From positions 6,745,216-6,809,215 of the forward strand of contig NC_054752.1 in assembly GCF_018143015.1 (NCBI RefSeq): a stretch of 64,000 nt of DNA, in the 5' to 3' direction. Positions 48,298 through 61,228 of the stretch are shown piece after piece. The notes beneath the pieces were generated by a model. The model did no database searches. It was not told where the DNA came from and saw only the letters and a list, made by a program, of their open reading frames with translations. Position 1 is the first letter of the stretch. Each line of letters starts with the position of its first letter. The translations under genes and the position numbers were made by a program. Source of the DNA: Lytechinus variegatus. Lineage: Eukaryota; Echinodermata; Echinoidea; Temnopleuroida; Toxopneustidae.

Positions 48298-50712
48298 ATA
48301 GTATTCAGCAACTATCGAAGACATAGACGACCAAATTTTAAAAGTTTCTTTCTTTAGAAGGACAAACTTTGATTTAACTTTAATAACAGGTTTCTCAGGA
48401 GTCAAACGTGTTCAAAGGGTAATTGATCCGCGAGCTTGAATTCCCCCGGGTATTCTAGCGACAACTTGTTTAGGGGCCAAAGAAAGCCTGCGACTGAAAA
48501 CTTGTTTTGGGGGGTTATTTGCAGACATGGAAAAACTCGTTTGGTGTTTAGAAAATTGGTCACGCATGTGTACAGCAATACATTTGACTGCCCCCCCCCC
48601 CCGGGGGTTGCTGCATGGCACTTGCTCTGGGACGTGGATGCAATTGCAAGTGTAAAGCGAAATAAGGGGAAACCCGGGGGAAAACGTGGGATTTGTTTTG
48701 TACTGCATCCAATGACTCTCAGCCAAATATAACTCACACTTAAAGATTATGTTGTTATCATTTTTCCATCCCATAATAATCTTTTAATTGGTCACCTGAT
48801 CTAATTCCACTGTCACTGTTTTGATGGACAGGGAAAAATGACCTATTTTCATTGGTCAAAATATTTTAATCCCCCCACCCCAAGCAATGATCAGTGTCAC
48901 TGTACAAAGAAGACGTGAATCATGAAGAACGCATGAACTTTGGCATCGATGAAGATTGGTTTGAAGATCATCTTTTACCTTATTTTTTTTTTACTTTTTT
49001 TTTCTAGCCCAAAAGCATTTCATAGAGCGCCACTATAGCGTACCTACGGGGGGGGGGGCAGAGGGGGCAGTTTGCCCCCCCCCCGACGAGTCAAAACCCA
49101 TACAAAAGACATATCCCCGGCCCCCAGACAAGCTTGAATACCTATTTTGCCCCCCCCCCCCTGACGAGCTTGAAGACCTTTTTTTTTTGCTTTTCAAATA
49201 TTTTTCGGGTACGATGAAGAGCTTTTTTTTTTGCTTGTCAAATTTTTCGACTGGTTTTGCCCCCCCCCCTGTGAAAAATCCCAGGTACGCCACTGTAGAG
49301 CGCCATTAAATTGCGCCGCCCCCTCCCTCCCTCCCTCCCGCCTACACACACACACCTATTCATCGTGATATATAACAGAGCTGTGATTCACATGAAATAG
49401 CTTAGGCGGCTTGCTTTTCTTTCTTTTAATCATTGTCAAGCTTGGAAAAAAAATGTAGAGAAAAGAGAATTAAATGAAATATGAAATTTAAACCCAGCTT
49501 AAAATCATAAAAAATTCTGAGTGTTTACATTCAGTTAGGCTATGTCCTTAGATCCAGCTTATTGCTTATTTGGGTCTCAGAGTTGTTAAAAACTGTTGAT
49601 ATGTACATGTTTTATTTCAATTGGCTAAAAATGCAAAAGAAATGCCCAAGATCAGTTTGTTTTCGCTGGGAGCGTGGAAATAATGAGCATTTCTGCGCTT
49701 GCAAACCAATTTCTTCGAGCTTTACAAAAATGGAGGGTGCTCTCTCAAGTGCAACATTCTGTCAATATGTTTACTTTCATTTGATAGATGAGAAAACACA
49801 ATATATTCGAAAAAATCCCATAAGTCATGGCCCATATGTTCTATATTTTTCAATTCCCATACTTTTTCAAAATGTAAACTTTAATTTATTGCAACGCCTC
49901 TGCACATAATTGAGTTTATCTATGAACTGTGTATTCTGAATAAGTCATTAACCGGCTTGGCAAATAAATGTTTTTTTTTATTTGTACCTTTTTTGGCCAA
50001 TAAATTAATTGGCCCGTCACAATGGTATCGAAAATGGGCCAATGAATATATTGGATCTAAATGCAAGAATTATTATGGGTCATTTGGCTTGCCATATGAA
50101 GAATGAGGTGCGTTTTCGATATCGTGCTTTAATCGAATTAATTGGGCTGTTGACATCAAAATTGAACTTTTCAGGATCAGGTGGTTGAAGGTGAGTCGTC
50201 TGGCAAGATTGTAAATAACTTAAGTGATTGTAGAAAAATTTGGCATAAATTCAATAGAGGCAAATGTAACATTCTGATGTCTCATTGTGATTTTATAAGG
50301 TGAAAAAGAAATGGACAGAGATCGATCGCAGCGCGAAGGTGCACGGGCTCTGGTCCTGCCAGCGACAGGGAGCCCCACCGGCGGCGCGGCAGAGCCAGAG
50401 ACATTACCTCGAGCGAAGTTTGTGCAGGATCCACTCCACTTCACTACCGCTACACTACACTCCCGGCATGCCCGGGGCCGGGGGGGGGGGGGGGAGGAGG
50501 CACTCAGTATATAATGCATAGCCATAGTGGGTATTAGACAGCTGGCAGCCGTCTCTTTCGAGGAGTTTTTTAATATTCTTTTTTTTAAATTTCTCCTCGT
50601 AGTCGTACACAGACGGCTCGCTATCGTGCAGCCACCATCAGGGGACTTGCAATGCAAAATCCCCCTGTCTTGTCGGGGCTCCTCAATTTTTGTCTTTAAT
50701 GAATGAAAATTT
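48298..50712. other. Intergenic DNA between the palindrome and the array element
   Basis: Apart from the hAT MITE at 49031-49295 there is a GC-rich stretch at 50300-50500 related in reverse complement to 57966-58035 (GTAGTGTAGCGGTA, GTGGAG, CCTGCAC). Open frames here lie in repeats and are not supported. Confidence 0.5.
49031..49295. mobile_element. 265-bp hAT-type MITE
   Basis: Perfect 8-bp duplication TAGAGCGC at 49023-49030 and 49296-49303. The right end is GGTACGCCACTG; the left end CACTATAGCGTACC is the same terminal repeat with small changes. The inside is rich in G and C homopolymers and TTTTTTTT runs. CAGTGGCGTACC is a common hAT terminus. Confidence 0.85.
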
Positions 50713-50841
50713 GGCATTATCGTGATCCAAGTCCCCGGTGACTCGGATCCACGGACAATTTTTCACAACGTAAAACATGTCCTACCTGTTTCTACCAACC
50801 TCCATCGTAGTTGTGTGTGACTTGTCTCTTTTCAGTCTCCA

Positions 50842-50886
50842 CCAAAGATTGTAGAGCGCCGCGTACGCGAGCTCTACAATCTTTGG
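50842..50886. repeat. Perfect 16-bp-arm hairpin
   Basis: CCAAAGATTGTAGAGC is followed by a 13-base CpG-rich loop and then GCTCTACAATCTTTGG, with no mismatch. It lies inside the 50713-53640 array element near its left end. Confidence 0.9.
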
Positions 50887-50939
50887 TCTATCTTCACTTT
50901 ATTGGCGTTATGAATCAGATCGAATTGCATCTATATACT

Positions 50940-51540
50940 TCTTTTCAATCTCTATTGCTTTAGTTAGTAAATTAGTACTTTTCATATAAATAAATCATGA
51001 TTATATTCATCTTTTTATGTTTCCCACACTATGAAATTTGCTTTATTTCGTTTACATTTTTACTAAATAAATCGGCCCCTATATCCCTCGAACAGTCTCA
51101 ATTGCTTTATTTCGTTGATTCCTAATTTACTAAATAAATCATGATTGAATCATCTTTTCAATCTCCATTGCTTTATTTCGTAAATTAGTACTTTTCATAT
51201 ACATAAATCAAGATTATATTCATCTTCTTATGTTTCCCACACTATGAAATTTGCTTTATTTCGTTTACATTTTTACTAAATAAATCGGCCCCGAGTATAT
51301 CCCTCTTCTGCAGACATTGCTTTATTTCGTTTATCCCTAATTTACTAAATAAATCAAAATTGCATCTACTTCTTTTCAGTATATATAGGCTTTATTTCGT
51401 CGTACTTTTTAATTATGCTATGAATAAATCTCATGATATGTTTGTCAAGATTATGCTTTATTTCGTCTATCACGTTTTTACTAAATAAATCAAAATGCAT
51501 CTCTCTCTTAACTGTCTCCATTGCTTTATTTCGTAAGGTA
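50940..51540. repeat. Array of stem-loops, GCTTTATTTCGT ... ACTAAATAAATC
   Basis: The words GCTTTATTTCGT and ACTAAATAAATC alternate about seven times with 10-25 bases between the two. Each pair can form a stem of about 9-10 bp (TTTATTTCGT against ACTAAATAAA). A longer period of about 213 bp is seen in the segment starting TTTCCCACACTATGAAATTT at 51019 and 51232. Confidence 0.8.
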
Positions 51541-51564
51541 CGTAAAAAAATGTCGGTCTATAAT

Positions 51565-53310
51565 TACTCCTCGTGATTCAAGTCCCCCTTCATCCGAATT
51601 AAACCACTGTGTTACTTGTTTCCTATTTTCGATGATAATTATTAAGATCAATAGAATTGAATTAAAACAGTATACTACTCCTCGTGATCCAAGTCCCCTC
51701 TCCTAAAAATACAAAACGGCAATTAACCCGTTGATATTCATCTACCCCTCATTTCCCTCCTCTTCAAAACCACTCTGCCACTTTTAGACAGTTTCCTAGA
51801 GATGATTAATAAATATTTTCGATAATAAGAATCATTAAAATCAATGAAAATCACATTAAAGACACTATTTAACTGTCTAAAGAAGTTTGAATTAAAACAG
51901 TATATACTACTCCTCGTGATCCAAGTCCCCTCTCCTAAAAATACAAAACGGCAATTAACCCGTTGATATTCATCTACCCCTCATTTCCCTCCTCTTCAAA
52001 ACCACTCTGCCACTTTTAGACAGTTTCCTAGAGATGATTAATAAATATTTTCGATAATAAGAATCATTAAAATCAATGAAAATCACATTAAAGACACTAT
52101 TTAACTGTCTAAAAAATTTGAATTAAAACAGTATATACTACTCCTCGTGATCCAAGTCCCCTCTCCTAAAAATACAAAACGGCAATTAACCCGTTGATAT
52201 TCATCTACCCCTCATTTCCCTCCTCTTCAAAACCACTCTGCCACTTTTAGACAGTTTCCTAGAGATGATTAATAAATATTTTCGATAATAAGAATCATTA
52301 AAATCAATGAAAATCACATTAAAGACACTATTTAACTGTCTAAAGAAGTTTGAATTAAAACAGTATATACTACTCCTCGTGATCCAAGTCCCCTCTCCTA
52401 AAAATACAAAACGGCAATTAACCCGTTGATATTCATCTACCCCTCATTTCCCTCCTCTTCAAAACCACTCTGCCACTTTTAGACAGTTTAATAGACATGA
52501 TGAATGAATATTTTCGATAAAAAGAATCATTAAAATCAATGAAAATCACATTAAAAACACTATTTAACTGTCTAAATACTCCTCGTGATCCGAGTCCCCT
52601 TCCCGTGTTAAGTTCGTTCAATTTCCCATAGGAGGGGACTTGGATAACGAGGAGTATTATTACTCGTGATCCAAGTCCCCTCTCCTAAAAATACAAAACG
52701 GCAATTAACCTGTTGATATTCATCTACCCCTCATTTCCCTCCTCTTCAAAACCACTCTGCCACTTTTAGACAGTTTAATAGACATGATTAATGAATATTT
52801 TCGATAATAAGAATCATTAAAATCAATGAAAATCACATTAAAAACACTATTTAACTGTCTAAATACTCCTCGTGATCCGAGTCCCCTTCCCGTGTTAAGT
52901 TCGTCCAATTTCCCATAGGAGGGGACTTGGATAACGAGGAGTACTATTACTCGTGATCCAAGTCCCCTCTCCTAAAAATACAAAACGGCAATTAACCCGT
53001 TGATATTCATCTACCCCTCATTTCCCTCTTCAAAACCACTCTGCCACTTTTAGACAGTTTAATAGACATGATTAATGAATATTTTCGATTATAAAAATCA
53101 TTAAAATCAATGAAAATCACATTAAAAACACTATTTAACTGTCTAAATACTCCTCGTGATCGGAGTCCCCTTCCCGTGTTGAGTTCGTCTAATTTCCCAT
53201 AGGAGGGGACTTGGATAACGACTAATACTACTCCTCGTTATCCAAGTCCCCTCCTATGGGAGATAGGACGAACTTGACACGGGAAGGGGACTCGGATCAC
53301 GAGGAGTATT
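51565..53310. repeat. Tandem array of 231/290-bp units
   Basis: Units start at ACTCCTCGTGATCCAAGTCC at 51677, 51909, 52140 and 52372 (period 231-232), then shortened starts at 52662 and 52949 (period 287-290). The longer units carry an extra hairpin of about 80 bp (for example 52571-52658) with arms CTCCTCGTGATCCGAGTCCC and GGGGACTTGGATAACGAGGA. At 53229-53310 one such hairpin is reversed. Short open frames in the array are copies of the same non-coding sequence. Confidence 0.9.
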
Positions 53311-53934
53311 TAGACAGTTATATAGTGTTTTTGTGTGATTAATTTTGTCTTGTTTTGATCATTGCTTCATCAACTAGGAAGAATATACCGCCACAGGAGA
53401 GAAAAGAAAAAGACTATTTTTGTCGTTTGAAAAAGTGTCCGAGTCAATTGTTTTTGTGTCAATGGGAAAACGTGTGGTGGAAGGAAGTGCCCGCTCAGTG
53501 AGAAGCTTCGCACAGTTTCGCATCGCGAACAATGAATTTCTTTTGAAAATCTTCCAACCGTGGATTCTATTGAAAGATTGCTGATATTTGAGGTGTGTCT
53601 CAAGTTTGTCCCCAGTGACTTGGATGACGATAAGGCCGAAAATTTTGAGAAATAACGTGCCTAAAATGCAAATCAATATTCCCTCTTGGCATTAATTGCC
53701 CCAAAACTGAGAAAAATCAAGTTAAAAGGAACAAAAACAGTGACTTACCTCGCTCGGCTGTCTCGCAAATTCACTTCCCCGTTTTATCCGATCTTAAGTA
53801 CATAAACATATGGCCATTGAGTCCCCTGTACAGATCGCTAGAACTTCGGTCTCTGTATTTGATGAGTGAAGCCAACGGAGTTCAGCTGAACAACCAACAT
53901 AACAGAGACCGAAGCTTTTGGTCTTACTCATAGT

Positions 53935-54470
53935 GGGTATGTGCCGCGGAGGGGACCCCCATTTTTACACCCAAATTTCCGTTCCAAGACCAAGGCATAG
54001 CATTTTTGTCTTATTAGAAAAAAAAAAGAAAGCCGCTCTAAAATGCATGGCATAGATCTAGCATTTTCTTCTTATCGAGAAAAAAGAAAGAAATCCGCTC
54101 CAAAGGTTCGCATATTTTTCGTTACGCCGTTCCAGTTGCATTGATCTGCTTTTGGTGAAAAGCGGCTGCCGAGCGCTGTCCGAACATCGTCTCTGCGCTA
54201 GCACACCCGGCGGAGGCCGGGCTAGCTGCATCATGCACGCACGCCCGTTCCATAGGGGTGCACGTGCATACGCACGTACTCACACGCTGGCGATCCGTTC
54301 CAAGGACCCCCGTTTTCACAACGTAGTTCAGAAGCCCGTTCCGAGGACCCTCCTTTTTACAATAAGCCCGCTCTACGGCCCCCGTTTTTTGTCTCGCCTG
54401 CGGCACACCCCTACCACTTTTTTTGTAGAGTCCCCCCCCGGGACTACACTCCACCTACCCGAACTTCGGT
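53935..54470 (+). repeat. Interspersed repeat, longer copy of the 5025-5215 family
   Basis: It shares GTGGGTATGTGCC and TTTCCGTTCCAAGAC with 5025-5215 and then runs through repeated CCGTTCCAAGGACCCC-like words to the GCGGCACACCCCTACCACTT end. Open frames here are accidental. Confidence 0.6.
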
Positions 54471-54557
54471 GAACTCGATCGGATATTCCGAGTGACAAAG
54501 GTGGGATGAAAATATTATTTATTGTCAATCTTGACAATTGATTCATCGGACCAAAAG

Positions 54558-57122
54558 CTGCCTTCAGTCTCTGTATTTTGGTTGTCCCGCTGAACTGCGT
54601 TGGCTCACTCACCAATACTCGATGTTTGGCAACATAGTCATAGACATAGACTAGAGGCCCGTACATACAGACAACGTATTTTAGCAGTAACGTTAGATCT
54701 AATAGCGGAAACCCGATTTTCCAATCTTTTTTTGTACATAAAATGTCACATTATGTAAAAGAAATCACATCTATATTTACGAAAAATGTTTAAAGGAGAA
54801 ATATATTGATTATGAATGTGGTCTTATTATATATCAATGGAAAGGTAATGATGTGGGGATCATCAGTGGGTCATTCAAAAATACCGAAAATAATACAAAA
54901 TGGTGAAAATCGCCGATTAAAAAACGCTAAAATGCCCCTCCGAAATATGCCTCGCATCGGTCTCTGAATTGACTGGAATTTGATGACGTCACTGTCTGTA
55001 CGAGAGGCGTGATTGGCTCTCCCACGTGAAGCTCCACTTGCATGCAAAACCTGTTGCGTGGGTACGTTTTCTCCACACTGTCACTGAATACTTCTATCAC
55101 GAAATGAAAGAAAACCCAGAATTTTATCTAGATTTGGATTTTCAAATTGATGGTTTTAAAGATGAAGAGAATGATGATGAAGTGAACAACACAGTGTGGT
55201 AGTTGGAGGTAAATAATGGGGGAACAATGCCGATGATTATGATGAAAATTCAACTTGCCCGACGATCACAAGTAAAGTCATGTACATGCCGATTCGCTAC
55301 CAACTCATGCAGCTGCTGCTACAAGTGGTAGCTATATACGTACACCGCGCGGGCCAAATTAAATCCATGAAAATGAATAACCACATCCAGAGAGAGTCTA
55401 TCATAAGAAGGAAAATAATGATATAACTGTACTTACAAACAAGTGAATAATCCGAATTAACCTAGCTGAAAGCAAATCAACTCAACGAATAGCAGCAGAC
55501 GATATGCACCGACGATAAACTTCATGTGGCTGGGATAGATTGTCACTCGTTCTGTTAGATGTAATTTGTAACTCATTAATTTGACAAAATTACGAAACTC
55601 GGGGAATTATTTATATATATAAAAATATAGTAACATCTCTTATTATTTTTTTGTATTACGATAAAACCTCTTTTGAAGGAAAACGTTGAGATAAACTAAA
55701 ATTACTTTTAAATCCCCCCCCCCCAACATGCGTAGCTTGTATGTCATTGCAAACAAACCATCGCAAACATGCACGTATTCCTTCCTTGCTGATTGAGAGC
55801 TGTGCAAAACGTGCATAGATCTATTCTCTCAGTCTCAGCCAAGGCGAGCAAACAATACGGCATGTGTTGTTGTGATGGTTTGTTTACGATCACATAATGC
55901 TACGCATGATGGGATGATCTTTTACATCTAATTTTAATTTACCTCAACGTTTTCCTTCAAAACAGGTTTTATCGTAATTCAAAAAATGATAAGAGATTTT
56001 ACTATATTTTTATATAGAATAATAATTCCCCGAGTTTCGTAATTTTGTCAAATTAATGAGATAAAAGTTACATCTAACAGAACGAGTGACAATCTATCCA
56101 GCCGGATGAAGTTTATCGTCAGTGCATATGCCATATCGTCTGGTACTATTCGTTGAGTTGATTTGCCTTCAGGTTCGGATTATTCACTTGTTTGTAAGTA
56201 CAGTTATATCATTTTCCTTCTTATGATAGACTGTCTGGATGTGGTTATTCATGTTCAGCATGAATTCAATTTGGCCCGAGCGGTGTAGCTAGCACTTCCA
56301 GCAGCATGAATTGGTAGCGAATCGGTATGTACATGACTTTACTTGTGATTGTGTTGCAAGTTGAATTTTCATCATCATCATCGGCGTAATTCCCCCAATT
56401 TACCTCCAACTACGTCACTGTGTTGTTTCACTTCATCATCATTCTCTTCATCTCGAAATCATCAATTTGAAAATCCAAATCTCGATAAAATTATGGGTTT
56501 TCTTTCGATCATTTCGGGATCGAAGTATTCAGTGACAATGTGGAGAAAATGTACCCTTGCAACAGGTTTTGCATGCAAGTGGAGCTTCACATGGGAGAGC
56601 CAATCACGCCTCTCGTACAGACAGTGACGTCATAAAAAATCCCCAATTTCGCGGACGTAATTCTGCGTGTTTGAAGCATTCAGAGAGAGAACTTTAAACT
56701 ATCAATTAACTGAGTTTCATCCGTCTCCATGATAAATGATGTACACCATCGTGTTCTCCTTATTTTCTCCTTTATTGTGATATATGATTCTCCAGTTTTA
56801 CGATTTTCAATATATTTCTACTTTAAAATTCAGAAATATCGTACCTTAGACCGCAGTTACCGCTAACTGAAATTCCTTTCAAATGATGATCGAAACAAAC
56901 GATGATGGAAACATCGTCATCTTCGATCCTTTCGTTGGTCAACGTAAGTAACCATCTTGGATGACGTCATTATCCTCACAGACGTATACCTGTCGCTGTA
57001 TATTACGATTTATGCCGCTGCTTTGCGCTTGTAGATGAGCGTGCATTCGGTCTTTTGGAACTTGTCGCTCGCATTGATTGGCCAAGATATCAAAAATTTA
57101 ATCAGAAAGCCTTGATAAAAGC
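54558..57122 (+). repeat. Second copy of the 58-575 repeat, split by the foldback element
   Basis: Its left half (to 54789) contains CTGAACTGCGTTGGCT and AGCAGTAACGTTAGATCT. Its right half (from 56827) contains ATATCGTACCTTAGACCGCA and AAGCCTTGATAAAAGC. Both match the single repeat at the window start in the other orientation. Confidence 0.82.
54790..56826. mobile_element. 2.0-kb foldback DNA transposon, copy 2 (TTAA-flanked)
   Basis: TTAA at 54790-54793 and 56823-56826 encloses 2029 bp nearly identical to the element at 20655-22676, with scattered base changes and a few small indels (for example the 55455 region). It is inserted in a repeat whose two halves, 54558-54789 and 56827-57122, are continuous (reverse complement) at 58-575. 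The unfilled site at 332-335 reads TCAT where this copy has TTAA. Confidence 0.92.
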
Positions 57123-57559
57123 AAAACTCGTTGACGGCTGCCATATTTTCCTCTCCGGCAGAAAATAAAAAATAATAAGGAATAACCCAGGGAATAACTC
57201 ATCGGTAAAGTATATTTTTGATAATTTATAGATTTTACATAGTATTAATAGAAAGATTAGAGTCTTAATGAAAATAGTGGGCCTTCGTTCAAGATCATAT
57301 AATGTCATTTAGAATCTAAAAGAAATCAAAATCTGGAAAAAACCTGCCCTTTGAATTGTCGACCCAGAATACACATGCAGGTTCGCACTAACACACTACC
57401 GGCGGTGAATGGGGATTATAGTAAAATGTCAGAAATTGTTGAATAAATCCCCAGAAACAACGGTTATTCCTGTCTAGACATTTATATGCCATGATAATAA
57501 ACCTAATGATTGTGGGCATCAACGGAAAGACAAGACAACAAAAAAATATAACAAGAAAG

Positions 57560-57878
57560 AAAAATAGCTCAATTTCTTACTCTTCACCCTTATTTCAGTT
57601 TTCACTCCGTATCCATCCTCCGGTTATCCTCAAAATTGTTATTTGGGGCCAGAATAAAAAATCCTCACACGTATTATTCACGGCCGATTTAAAAACATTG
57701 CATGCGATCGGTTTGACCTGCGACCGATTGCATGCGATGTTTTGAAATCGGCTGTGAATAATTCGTGTGAGGAAATAGGTACTGGCCCAAAATCACCAAT
57801 TTTGAGGATAACCGGAGGATGGACACTGTGTGAAATAAGGGTGAAGAGTAAGAAATTAAGCTATTTTTTTTTCTTGTT
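57560..57878. repeat. About 320-bp hairpin element
   Basis: The left arm (ATAGCTCAATTTCTTACTCT, then CACCCTTATTTCA, CCTCCGGTTATCCTCAAAAT) is mirrored on the right (ATTTTGAGGATAACCGGAGG, TGAAATAAGGGTG). The centre near 57715 holds TGCATGCGATCG-type sequence. No ORF of its own. Confidence 0.85.
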
Positions 57879-58039
57879 ATATTTTTTTTCTTTAATTTTT
57901 ACAATAAACCAATTTTTGATCCCAACTTTGTCACTCAGAATATCCGATCGAGTTCACCATCCCGAAGTTTGGGTAGGTGGAGCGTAGTGTAGCGGTACTG
58001 AAGTAGAGTGGAGCCTGCACGAACTTTGCCCAAGGTAGT

Positions 58040-58636
58040 TTAGAATGTGATGTTAACACTTAGTTAGGTTGATGGGCGATATTGGTTGGCAATGTTTGGC
58101 AAAAAAATTGATATTTTTTCTTTTAATATAATGACCCTAAAATGAAATAAAATTATTAAAAGTAGAAGAGCGTTTAACTTACATGTTATTGATGCCATCT
58201 TGTCTCCTTTTTGATTGCATCCTAGTGACGCAACGCGTCTATAGAGGGCGGCAAAATCATGAGCAGTGCCAACCTAGATTTAAAAAAATACTTGCATAGG
58301 CTGATAAATTCATGAATCGTAAATTTCTTGCATTGGTCGGTAAATATCATTATATACAATTCATGGTATTTATTGGCCGATGCAAGTATTTTTTAAAATC
58401 TAGATTGGCACTGCTCATGATTTTGCTGCCCTCTATAGACGCGTCACTTCGCTAGGATGCAATCCCAAAGGAGACAAGATGGCATCAATAACATGTAAGT
58501 AAAACTCTCTCCTACATGTACTTTTAATAATTTCATTTAGCGTCATTCCATAAAGAAAAAAACAATTTTTTGCCAAACGTTGCCAACCAACATTATCGCC
58601 CATCGACACAAGTGTTAACATCACATTCTAAACATA
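58040..58636. repeat. 597-bp imperfect palindrome immediately upstream of ARF
   Basis: The left arm starts TAGAATGTGATGTTAACACT and the right arm ends in its near reverse complement by 58636. The arms, about 280 bp each with mismatches, run through GCCATCTTGTCTCC and AGAGGGCGGCA / TGCCGCCCTCT-type blocks to a centre near 58340. This is the shape of a foldback MITE. It ends about 240 bp before the ARF start codon, so it may overlap the promoter. Confidence 0.85.
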
Positions 58637-58846
58637 ACTAGCAGTTTGGCGCATTATTATACTATTATATATTATATTATAGTAGTTGATTTCTGTTCCT
58701 TAACATATTCTATTACATATAGGTCTATACATACATGTATTTTTTTTATGTAGCCTGGGATCTTATCTTTCCAGACTTGGCCAAGGGGGAAAAACTATAT
58801 CTCCAATTACAAAGCCATTGAAGACTTTTAACAGAAGATTTGGTAA

Positions 58847-61075
<2,229 letters not shown>

Positions 61076-61228
61076 TGACACAAATACATTGGGTCAATAT
61101 TGACTGTCTTAAGTTTTCATACCCTCTAGACATTTTACAGTGTTTCTGGGGGGGGGGGGAGAATTCCACCTGTTTGTCTGCCTGTCCCAAAATTAAGGCA
61201 ATTACGATCCAACAACCTTGTATACATG

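Larger units (their letters stand above)
50713..53640. mobile_element. 2.9-kb array element with inverted ends and a recurrent ATCCAAGTCCCC motif
   Basis: The left end reads GGCATTATCGTGATCCAAGT (50711 onward); the right end, read in reverse complement from about 53640, is GGCCTTATCGTCATCCAAGT. Between them the motif TCGTGATCCAAGTCCCC or its inverse recurs about 15 times. Inner parts are a stem-loop array (50940-51540) and a tandem array (51565-53310). No ORF of note. The inverted ends suggest a single mobile element, but no transposase or target duplication was found, so the class is open. Confidence 0.6.

Noticed and set aside
50220..50717. 165-codon minus-strand open frame
   Set aside because: It lies over a GC-rich interspersed repeat and the end of the array element, with Arg/Pro/Ser-rich content and no family resemblance.
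52433..52908. Two nearly identical 62-codon frames (minus strand)
   Set aside because: They are the same satellite unit repeated. The similarity reflects tandem duplication, not a gene family.
51565..53310. Possible CRISPR-like array
   Set aside because: Units are 231-290 bp, with no short repeat/unique spacer pattern, and the DNA is eukaryotic.
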